This document shows, piece by piece, positions 1 through 5,210 of a stretch of 6,509 bases of DNA. Positions within the stretch are counted from its first letter, which is position 1, and every line of letters starts with the position of its first letter. Source of the stretch: Alphaproteobacteria bacterium (GTDB taxonomy: Bacteria > Pseudomonadota > Alphaproteobacteria > UBA6615); assembly GCA_017643325.1 (NCBI GenBank), contig JAEPNS010000199.1:1-6509 (forward strand), written 5' to 3'. Both the position numbers and the translations under genes were made by a program. Below the pieces are notes generated by a model. The model was given only the letters and a program-made list of their open reading frames with translations, was not told the origin of the DNA and did no database searches.

Positions 1-554
1 ATCACCGCCTGCGCGCCGTGGTAGGTGAGCGTGAGCAGCGAGCCGTTGCCGTCCATCATCGCCGCGGCGCGCTGGGCGACGGCGGTGAAGGAGTAGCAGG
101 AGATGTTCATCGTCCGCAGGAAGTTGTCCTGCGTCGTGTTCATGTAGCGGCCCTTGAGCTCTTCCTTGTTGGAATGCGCGATGGCGTGGACCACGAAGTC
201 GAGCCGGTCCCAGGTGTCGCCGATCGCCGCGAAGGCCTGGTCGAGGCTGTCCGTTTCTGACGCGTCGCACTGGACCATGGCGGCCGCGTTGACCGATTCC
301 GCCAGCGGCCCGACGCGGCGCGCGAAGGAATCGGTCTGGTAGGTGAAGGCGAGCTCCGCGCCCTGCGCGGCGGCCGCGCGCGCGATCCCCCACGCGATCG
401 AGTGGTCGTTGGCGACCCCCATGATCAGGCCGCGTTTGCCCTTCATCAGGTTGCCCGACATGGGCATGGCGTCGTCCGCCGGGTCGGTGATCTTCGCCCG
501 GGTCGCGGGCCGCGGTTCCGGCGAGGGTGCGCGTGCGTCAGCCATATCCGTCAT
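1..554 (-). CDS. fabI: Enoyl-ACP reductase (NADH), FabI, partial at left edge
   Basis: FabI catalyses the last step of each cytosolic fatty-acid elongation cycle, reducing trans-2-enoyl-ACP with NAD(P)H. About 184 N-terminal residues are visible; the C-terminal third lies beyond position 1. The glycine-rich cofactor loop of the FabI type (GVANDHSIAWG, residues 46-56) follows the family-typical LMKGKRGLIM. The central VHAIAHSNKEELKGRY stretch and LLTLTYHGA, which carries the first conserved Tyr, also match FabI; the catalytic Tyr-Lys pair is off the window. The start at 554 forms an ATGA overlap with the fabB stop, suggesting translational coupling. An ATG at 545 has a GGGGGA about 8 bases upstream and is a close alternative. 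Either start gives a Pro/Ala-rich leader of roughly 30 residues before the usual FabI beginning; in-frame ATGs at 467 and 461 would remove it but lack a clear ribosome site. The family call is secure; the start is uncertain. Confidence 0.93.
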   Translation of the reverse strand, partial: MTDMADARAPSPEPRPATRAKITDPADDAMPMSGNLMKGKRGLIMGVANDHSIAWGIARAAAAQGAELAFTYQTDSFARRVGPLAESVNAAAMVQCDASETDSLDQAFAAIGDTWDRLDFVVHAIAHSNKEELKGRYMNTTQDNFLRTMNISCYSFTAVAQRAAAMMDGNGSLLTLTYHGAQAV

Positions 555-1786
555 CCCCCGAACCGCTGAAAGGCAAGTGTTGCGTTGGTGCCGCCGAAGC
601 CGAAGCTGTTGGACATCACGACCTCGAGGCCGGCGTCGTCGATACGCTCGGTGACGATGTTGGCGTCGCCGGCCTCCGGGTCGAGGTCGTCGACATTGAT
701 GGACGGCGCGACGAAGTCGTTGTCGAGCATCAGCAGCGAGTAGATCGCCTCGTGGGCGCCGGTCGCGCCCTGCGAATGTCCCGTGAGCGACTTGGTCGAG
801 GTGATGCGCGGGCGTTGGTCGCCGAACACCTCCCGGATCGCCCCGAGCTCGATCATGTCGCCGACGGGTGTCGAGGTGCCGTGGGCGTTGATGTAGTCGA
901 CCGCCTTGTTGCCGAGTCCGGCGGTGGCCATCTTCATGCATCGCACCGCGCCCTCGCCGGACGGGGCGACCATGTCGACGCCGTCGGAGCTGGCGCCGTA
1001 GCCGACGACCTCGGCGTAGATCTTCGCGCCGCGCGCCTTCGCGCGCTCGAGTTCCTCAAGCACCACGATGCCGCCGCCGCCGGCGATCACGAAGCCGTCG
1101 CGGTTGGCGTCGTAGGGCCGCGAGGCCTTCTCCGGGGTATCGTTGTAGTTGGACGACAGCGCGCCCATCGCGTCGAACAGCACCGTGAGTGACCAGTGGA
1201 GCTCTTCTGCGCCGCCGGCGAAGACGATGTCCTGCTTGCCCATCTGGATCAGCTCGGTGCCGTTGCCGATGCAGTGGGCGCTGGTCGAGCAGGCCGAGCT
1301 GATCGAGTAGCTCAGACCGCGCATCCCGAAGGCGGTGGACAGGTTTGCGGAAAGCGTCGAGCACATGGCCTTCGGCACCGCGTAGGGGCCGACGCGCTTG
1401 GGGCTCTTGTTGCGCGCGGTGTCGGCGGCCTCGACCTGGGCCGAGGTGGACGGGCCGCCCGTGCCCGCCACGAGACCGGTGCGCTCGCTGCGGATCTCGG
1501 CGTCGTCCAGCCCGGAGTCCTTCACGGCCTCCTGCATCGCGATGTAGCCGTAGGCCGCGCCGTCGCCCATGAACCGGCGCAGCTTGCGGTCGATATGCTC
1601 GTCGAAGTCGACATTCGGCGCACCGTGGACGTGGGAGCGGAAACCCATCTCCTCGTAGACGTCGCTCTTGACGATGCCCGAGCGGCCGGCACGCAGGCTG
1701 TCGGTGACTTCGGTGGTGTTCGCCCCGATCGGCGAGACGATGCCGAGGCCGGTGACGGCGACCCGGCGGAGACCGTTGGCACTCAT
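551..1786 (-). CDS. fabB: 3-oxoacyl-ACP synthase I (FabB)
   Basis: This 411-residue cytosolic condensing enzyme (KAS I) elongates acyl-ACP with malonyl-ACP and, in the FabA/FabB pathway, is needed to extend the cis-unsaturated intermediate. The thiolase-fold catalytic set is complete: Cys166 in SISSACSTSAHCIG, His302 in NAHGTSTPVGD, Lys332 and His337 in KSLTGHSQGATG, and the C-terminal SNSFGFGGTNATL loop. It is FabB rather than FabF by its specific segments (GKQDIVFAGGAEEL, DAMGALSSNYNDTPEKASRPYD, VAPSGEGAVRCM), which align closely with E. coli FabB, and by its place after fabA. The ATG at 1786 has a strong GGGAGGGG ribosome site that overlaps the fabA stop codon; only 9 bases separate the two genes. 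The stop overlaps the fabI start. Length is normal for the family, and nothing looks broken. Confidence 0.97.
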   Translation of the reverse strand: MSANGLRRVAVTGLGIVSPIGANTTEVTDSLRAGRSGIVKSDVYEEMGFRSHVHGAPNVDFDEHIDRKLRRFMGDGAAYGYIAMQEAVKDSGLDDAEIRSERTGLVAGTGGPSTSAQVEAADTARNKSPKRVGPYAVPKAMCSTLSANLSTAFGMRGLSYSISSACSTSAHCIGNGTELIQMGKQDIVFAGGAEELHWSLTVLFDAMGALSSNYNDTPEKASRPYDANRDGFVIAGGGGIVVLEELERAKARGAKIYAEVVGYGASSDGVDMVAPSGEGAVRCMKMATAGLGNKAVDYINAHGTSTPVGDMIELGAIREVFGDQRPRITSTKSLTGHSQGATGAHEAIYSLLMLDNDFVAPSINVDDLDPEAGDANIVTERIDDAGLEVVMSNSFGFGGTNATLAFQRFGG

Positions 1787-1795
1787 GACCCCTCC

Positions 1796-2323
1796 CTAGT
1801 CCGCTTTGTCAGAAGGCGGGAACAGGCCGACCCGCAGGCCGGCGGTGGTGTAGACCGTCTCGCCGTCGAGTTCGGCCTTGCCGTCGGCCACCGCGATCGC
1901 GAAGCCGCGCTTGAGGACCTTCTGCACGTCCACCTGGTAGCGCAGCAGGGTGCCGGACGGCTTGACCTCGCCGGCGAACTTGACCTCGCCGACGCCGAGC
2001 GCGCGGCCCGGGCCGGGCAGCCCGAGCCAGCCCAGGTAGAAGCCGAGCATCTGCCACAGCGCATCCAGACCCAGGCAGCCCGGCATGATCGGGTCGCCCT
2101 CGAAGTGGCAGGGGTAGAACCAGAGGTCTTCCTTGATATCGAGCTCGGCCACGATCAGGCCCTTGCCGTGCGCGCCGCCGTCCTCGGAAATTTCGGTGAT
2201 GCGGTCGAACATCAGCATCGGCGGCAGCGGCAGCTGCGCGTTGCCCGGCCCGAACAGCTCGCCGTGACCGCAGCGGATCAGGTCGTCGTAGGAGAAACTC
2301 GATTTTTGCGTGAAACCGTCCAT
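1796..2323 (-). CDS. fabA: 3-hydroxydecanoyl-ACP dehydratase/isomerase (FabA)
   Basis: FabA dehydrates 3-hydroxydecanoyl-ACP and isomerises trans-2- to cis-3-decenoyl-ACP, the branch point for unsaturated fatty acids. It is a soluble hot-dog-fold homodimer. The 175-residue length matches the family. The active-site block WFYPCHFEGDPIMPGCLGLDALWQMLGF places the catalytic His at residue 73 and Asp at residue 87. The N-terminal LPLPPMLMFDRI and the later GVGEVKFAGEV segments are also FabA-type and set it apart from FabZ. It is the first gene of the fabA-fabB-fabI operon and is transcribed away from irr. The ATG at 2323 has only a weak purine stretch (GCGAGATAAG) upstream, but no other start fits the family N-terminus. 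Regulation probably lies in the 279-base region shared with irr, which holds a perfect inverted repeat 94-120 bases upstream. Confidence 0.97.
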   Translation of the reverse strand: MDGFTQKSSFSYDDLIRCGHGELFGPGNAQLPLPPMLMFDRITEISEDGGAHGKGLIVAELDIKEDLWFYPCHFEGDPIMPGCLGLDALWQMLGFYLGWLGLPGPGRALGVGEVKFAGEVKPSGTLLRYQVDVQKVLKRGFAIAVADGKAELDGETVYTTAGLRVGLFPPSDKAD

Positions 2324-2416
2324 ACCGCTTATCTCGCAGTGTTCTCGCGACCGCGCGCCCCCGCGGCCGCGTGCCCAGGAAAATGCCCGAACGTTCTATC
2401 AGGTGTTCGCCGCTGT

Positions 2417-2443
2417 GTCCGCAATTTGGCGTAGATTGCGGAC
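2417..2443. promoter_or_regulatory. Perfect 9-9-9 inverted repeat upstream of fabA, candidate operator
   Basis: GTCCGCAAT at 2417-2425 and its exact complement ATTGCGGAC at 2435-2443 flank a 9-base spacer. It lies between the divergent fabA and irr genes, nearer fabA. On the fabA strand the promoter-proximal arm contains TTGCGG, which could serve as a poor -35 box with TGATAG or GATAGA 17-18 bases downstream; that promoter reading is weak. The dyad could be a regulator binding site for the fab operon or a hairpin in the fabA leader RNA. I do not recognise it as a known regulator motif. Confidence 0.5.
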
Positions 2444-2557
2444 GATACAATAGCGGGGTTCCGCGACAGGCCCCCGGTCGGCGCGAGGCGGGAAACGCGG
2501 GAATTCGTCGCGAACATCAAAAGTTAATCAATTTCATTGGCTTAGGTTATTTCTTCG

Positions 2558-2571
2558 AAAGATTCATCTTT
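2558..2571. promoter_or_regulatory. Small AT-rich dyad in the irr promoter region
   Basis: AAAGAT at 2558-2563 and ATCTTT at 2566-2571 form a perfect inverted repeat around a 2-base centre (TC). It sits in the AT-rich stretch (about 2515-2600) just upstream of irr and overlaps the candidate -35 box TTTACA. Its position suits an operator for autoregulation or for another iron or manganese regulator. It is short and lies in AT-rich DNA, so chance is a real alternative. Confidence 0.3.
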
Positions 2572-2596
2572 ACATTGGGAAAGATTGCGCCATATT
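2569..2596 (+). promoter_or_regulatory. Candidate irr promoter (TTTACA - 16 - CATATT)
   Basis: TTTACA at 2569-2574 matches the sigma70 -35 consensus at five of six positions. CATATT at 2591-2596 matches the -10 at four of six, with a 16-base spacer. Transcription would begin at or next to the irr ATG at 2603, implying a leaderless or nearly leaderless message. This agrees with the lack of a normally spaced ribosome site before that ATG. It is a match by eye, and other promoters farther upstream are possible. Confidence 0.35.
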
Positions 2597-2602
2597 TGTC
2601 CC

Positions 2603-3055
2603 ATGAGTGAAACGCGACACGAGATGCCGGACCGGCCCTTTTCCCAGACGCTCCGTCGGCTGAAGGACGCGGGCCTGCGCCCGACGCGCCAGCGCCTCGC
2701 GCTGGGCAAGCTCCTGTTCGATGCGGGCGACCGCCATGTGACGGCCGAGCAATTGCATGCCGAGGCCGCGGCCAACGGGATCAAGGTATCGCTTGCGACG
2801 GTCTACAACACCCTCAACCAGTTCACCGACACCGGCCTCCTGCGTGAGGTCGTGGTGGCGCCGGGCCGCTCGTATTTCGACACAAATATCGACGACCATC
2901 ACCACTTCTTCTATGAAGACGACGGTGAGCTGCGGGATATCCCGCGCGACCAGATCGCGCTGTCGAGCCTGCCGGAAGCCCCCGCGGACGCCGAGGTCGC
3001 GCGCGTGGACGTGATCGTTCGATTGCGCCGCGCAACTGATAATCGTTCTCAGTAA
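2603..3055 (+). CDS. irr: Fur-family iron response regulator Irr
   Basis: Irr is a cytosolic DNA-binding regulator of alphaproteobacteria that accumulates when iron or haem is scarce and controls haem synthesis, iron storage and related genes through ICE elements. From the ATG at 2603 the protein has 150 residues. The winged-helix N-terminal half includes LKDAGLRPTRQRLALGKLLF (about residues 20-39) and the recognition helix SLATVYNTLNQFTDTGLLREV (about 63-83). The hallmark Irr segment SYFDTNIDDHHHFF puts the triple-His haem/metal site at residues 99-101. No cysteine is present, so it has neither the Fur structural-zinc CxxC pairs nor the N-terminal Cys-Pro haem motif of Bradyrhizobium Irr. 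It therefore resembles Irr proteins that lack that motif. A TTG at 2585 would add MRHICP, including a Cys-Pro, but 2603 is preferred as a standard ATG. It is divergent from fabA and directly upstream of rubrerythrin, a likely target. Confidence 0.93.
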   Translation: MSETRHEMPDRPFSQTLRRLKDAGLRPTRQRLALGKLLFDAGDRHVTAEQLHAEAAANGIKVSLATVYNTLNQFTDTGLLREVVVAPGRSYFDTNIDDHHHFFYEDDGELRDIPRDQIALSSLPEAPADAEVARVDVIVRLRRATDNRSQ

Positions 3056-3082
3056 ATTCTTTTATTACAAGTGGGTTTCCCT

Positions 3083-3105
3083 CAGTTTGGATTAGTTCCA
3101 AACTG
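3083..3105. promoter_or_regulatory. ICE-like dyad (candidate Irr site) before rubrerythrin
   Basis: CAGTTTGG (3083-3090) and CCAAACTG (3098-3105) are perfect complements around the spacer ATTAGTT. The inner 17 bases, TTTGGATTAGTTCCAAA, resemble the Irr-box pattern as I remember it (TTTAGAA-N3-TTCTAAA): 11 of 14 defined positions agree, and two of the three differences are symmetrical. The dyad ends exactly where the TTGACT -35 box begins. The gene upstream encodes Irr. The symmetry is seen directly; binding by Irr is inferred. Confidence 0.6.
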
Positions 3106-3134
3106 TTGACTCGTGCCGGTCCCGGCGGCATAGT
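3106..3134 (+). promoter_or_regulatory. Sigma70-type promoter of the rubrerythrin gene
   Basis: TTGACT at 3106-3111 (five of six consensus bases) and CATAGT at 3129-3134 (four of six) are separated by the ideal 17 bases. Transcription should start near 3141, giving a leader of about 104 bases before the ATG at 3245. The leader includes a 10-base palindrome GGTCGCGACC at 3173-3182. The -35 box abuts the ICE-like dyad, so a bound regulator would touch RNA polymerase. Confidence 0.6.
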
Positions 3135-3244
3135 CGCGCGGTGAAGATCAGCGCGCCGTGCCGCAAGGTTCCGGTCGCGACCATCCGAACGACAACCGAC
3201 GATCACACCCAGATCGATCACATTCAGGAAGAAGGAGACGTGCC

Positions 3245-3661
3245 ATGGCGCTCAAGGGATCCAAAACCGAAGACAACCTCAAGGAAGCGTTTGCCGGCGA
3301 GAGCCAGGCCAACCGCCGTTACCTCTATTTCGCCCAGAAGGCCGACGTCGAGGGCTACAACGACGTGGCCGCCGTTTTCCGCTCGACCGCAGAAGGCGAG
3401 ACGGGACACGCACACGGCCATCTCGAATTCCTCGAGGAAGTTGGCGACCCGGCGACGGGCGAGCCGATCGGCACCACCTCGAACAACCTGAAGGCCGCGG
3501 TCGCCGGCGAGACCCACGAGTACACCGACATGTACCCCGGCATGGCGCGCACCGCGCGCGACGAGGGTTTCGACGAGATCGCCGACTGGTTCGAGACCCT
3601 CGCGAAGGCTGAAAAGAGCCACGCGGGGCGCTTCCAGAAGGCTCTCGACGAGCTCGACTGA
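3245..3661 (+). CDS. Rubrerythrin-family diiron protein without rubredoxin domain
   Basis: This 138-residue protein is a ferritin-like four-helix diiron protein; rubrerythrins reduce hydrogen peroxide in the cytosol. The expected diiron ligands are present: Glu19 (GES), Glu52 and His55 (EGETGH), Glu89 and Glu92 (GETHEY), and Glu123 and His126 (AEKSH). There is no C-terminal Cys4 rubredoxin domain and no cysteine anywhere. Electrons must therefore come from another protein; the neighbouring iron-sulfur protein is a candidate. The ATG at 3245 has a strong GAAGGAG site 7 bases upstream; an in-frame GTG at 3158 would add 29 residues unlike the family and is not favoured. It has its own promoter with an ICE-like dyad and follows irr on the same strand. 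Peroxidase activity is the family expectation; an iron-storage or sensing role cannot be excluded. Confidence 0.92.
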   Translation: MALKGSKTEDNLKEAFAGESQANRRYLYFAQKADVEGYNDVAAVFRSTAEGETGHAHGHLEFLEEVGDPATGEPIGTTSNNLKAAVAGETHEYTDMYPGMARTARDEGFDEIADWFETLAKAEKSHAGRFQKALDELD

Positions 3662-3667
3662 CTGTTT

Positions 3668-3701
3668 CCGGGGTCGTTCGCGCAAAGCGCGGCGGCCCCG
3701 G
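3668..3701 (+). terminator. Strong GC hairpin after rubrerythrin, partial terminator or RNA-stabilising stem
   Basis: CCGGGG at 3668-3673 pairs with CCCCGG at 3696-3701. The pairing continues inward through a T-G wobble, CG/CG, another wobble and one bulged base to CGCGC/GCGCG closing an AAA loop at 3684-3686. That makes about 15 pairs starting 6 bases after the rubrerythrin stop. The following TTCCATTTG is only weakly T-rich, so termination is probably incomplete. It could also protect the upstream message from 3' decay. Confidence 0.6.
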
Positions 3702-3729
3702 TTCCATTTGAGACGTTGCTCGACGCGGG

Positions 3730-3751
3730 ACCCGGCGCGAAAGGCGCGGGT
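3730..3751 (+). promoter_or_regulatory. Second hairpin in the leader of the iron-sulfur protein gene
   Basis: ACCCGGCGC and GCGCGGGT pair through eight base pairs, with one bulged G, around a GAAAG loop. It lies 45 bases upstream of the ATG at 3797 and 28 bases after the first hairpin. No T-tract follows, so it is not a terminator. It may act as an mRNA processing or stability element. In GC-rich DNA such a stem can arise by chance. Confidence 0.35.
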
Positions 3752-3796
3752 ACACGCCGCCAACGTACCTGGGATATCGACGAGAAGGCGCAGACC

Positions 3797-5179
3797 ATGA
3801 GTGAGGGCAACCTCGAAACCCCGCGCGAAGGCAGCCTTGACGCCCCCACCCGCCATCCGATTGCCTGGCAGGACGCCGAATTCTATGACGAGGCCAAGCT
3901 CGACGAGGAGCTTCGGCGCGTCTTCGACATCTGCCACGGTTGCCGGCGCTGCTTCAATCTCTGCGATTCATTCCCGCGCCTGTTCGACCTCATCGATGAA
4001 TCGGACTCCGGTGAGCTCGACACGGTCGACAGCGCCGATTTCAAGCCTGTCGTGGATGCCTGCACGCTCTGCGACATGTGCTTCATGACAAAATGTCCCT
4101 ATGTGCCTCCGCACGAGTTCGACCTCGATTTCCCGCACCTGATGCTGCGTTACCGGGCCGTTGAGGCGAAGCGTGACGGGGTCCCCTGGAATGAAAAGCA
4201 ACTCATCCAGACCGAGCGCAATGGCCGGCTGGCCGGCAGGATGCCGGGCATCGCAAACTGGGCCTCACGGTGCGGAAACGGCCTCACGCGGCCGGCCATG
4301 GAATCGGTCGCCGGCATTCACCGCGAGGCCGAACTCCCCGAATATGTGCCGACGTCGAAAACCTTCGTTTCGCAGGCCGCGAACGGCCCGGCGGAGGCCA
4401 ACGTCGATGCCCCCGCGCACGGCCGCAAGGCGGTGCTCTACGCCACCTGTTTCGTGAACTACAACAAGCCCGACACCGGCGTTCTCGCCCAGCGCATCCT
4501 TGCGAAGAACGGTGTCGCGACCACGGCGATGCACCCCGGCTGCTGCGGCATGCCGCAGCTGGAGCAGGGGCTGATGGACGACGTCGCCGGGTTCGCGAAG
4601 AATGTCGCTCAGGCATTTCGTCCGAAGATCGACGACGGCCAGGACATCATTGCGCTTACCCCGTCCTGCGCGCTGATGCTGAAATTCGAGTGGCCGCTGA
4701 TCGTGCCTGACGACGAGGACGTGGCCGCCCTGTCGCGCGCCACCCGCGACATCACAGAGTACATTGTGGACATTGCCAAGAACGAGGGGCTCGCCGACGG
4801 ACTCGAGGCGCTTCCGGATCCCGTGGCGCTGCACCTTGCGTGTCATGCGCGGGCACAGAACATGGGCCAGAAAGCCGCGGATATGCTGCGCCTGATCCCA
4901 GAGGCCGACCTCAAGGTTATCGAGCGCTGCTCGGGCCATGGCGGGTCCTGGGGCGTGATGAAAGAGAACTTCGAGACCGCGATCAAGGTCGGTCGGCCGG
5001 TCGCGCGGCAGGCCAAGGAGGCTCGCTACGTGGCGTCCGAATGTCCGCTCGCGGCCGACCACATCCTTCAGGGAATTGCGCGGCAGCTCGATGACGGCGA
5101 GAGCGCGCCTGCGCGCAGCTATCACCCGGTTGAACTGTTCGCGATGGCCTACGGGCTCGCGCCTGAACTGCAATCCTGA
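3797..5179 (+). CDS. HdrD/GlcF-like iron-sulfur protein with two 4Fe-4S motifs and CCG-type domains
   Basis: This 460-residue soluble protein has no signal peptide or membrane segment. Near the N-terminus are two ferredoxin-type clusters: Cys46, 49, 52 and 56 (CHGCRRCFNLC) and Cys89, 92, 95 and 100 (CTLCDMCFMTKCP). The second has four rather than three residues before its last Cys. The C-terminal half resembles the duplicated cysteine-rich CCG domain of HdrB/HdrD and GlcF. The first copy has Cys218, Cys249-Cys250 in HPGCCGMP and Cys291. The second has Cys349, a single Cys378 in CSGHGG, and Cys416 in SECPLAADH. This family moves electrons between iron-sulfur centres and disulfide- or flavin-linked partners; the substrate here is unknown. 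It follows rubrerythrin and precedes the DUF3501 gene, a gene order I recall from other proteobacteria. The ATG at 3797 follows GAGAAGG by about 8 bases. No flavin domain is seen, so it is not a complete glycolate oxidase. Confidence 0.9.
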   Translation: MSEGNLETPREGSLDAPTRHPIAWQDAEFYDEAKLDEELRRVFDICHGCRRCFNLCDSFPRLFDLIDESDSGELDTVDSADFKPVVDACTLCDMCFMTKCPYVPPHEFDLDFPHLMLRYRAVEAKRDGVPWNEKQLIQTERNGRLAGRMPGIANWASRCGNGLTRPAMESVAGIHREAELPEYVPTSKTFVSQAANGPAEANVDAPAHGRKAVLYATCFVNYNKPDTGVLAQRILAKNGVATTAMHPGCCGMPQLEQGLMDDVAGFAKNVAQAFRPKIDDGQDIIALTPSCALMLKFEWPLIVPDDEDVAALSRATRDITEYIVDIAKNEGLADGLEALPDPVALHLACHARAQNMGQKAADMLRLIPEADLKVIERCSGHGGSWGVMKENFETAIKVGRPVARQAKEARYVASECPLAADHILQGIARQLDDGESAPARSYHPVELFAMAYGLAPELQS

Positions 5180-5210
5180 TCCCGACACCCCCACACTGGA
5201 GCCGGACCGC

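Noticed and set aside
527..1192. A 221-codon plus-strand open frame opposite the end of fabB
   Set aside because: It is a shadow of fabB, with composition typical of a complementary frame and no motif.
1196..2434. A 412-codon plus-strand open frame opposite fabB and fabA
   Set aside because: It lies antisense to two fully recognisable enzymes, and its Ala/Arg/Val/Asp-rich translation has no domain. Long antisense frames are expected opposite GC-rich genes.
3158..3244. In-frame GTG extension of rubrerythrin
   Set aside because: The added 29 residues do not resemble the family, and a strong GAAGGAG site correctly spaced before the ATG at 3245 decides the start.
3716..3796. In-frame upstream start for the Hdr-like protein
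   Set aside because: The extra codons cover the second hairpin and are unlike the family. The ATG at 3797 has a normally spaced GAGAAGG.
3224..3937. A 237-codon minus-strand open frame opposite rubrerythrin
   Set aside because: It spans the rubrerythrin gene, a hairpin and the next gene start. It has no convincing start signal or domain.
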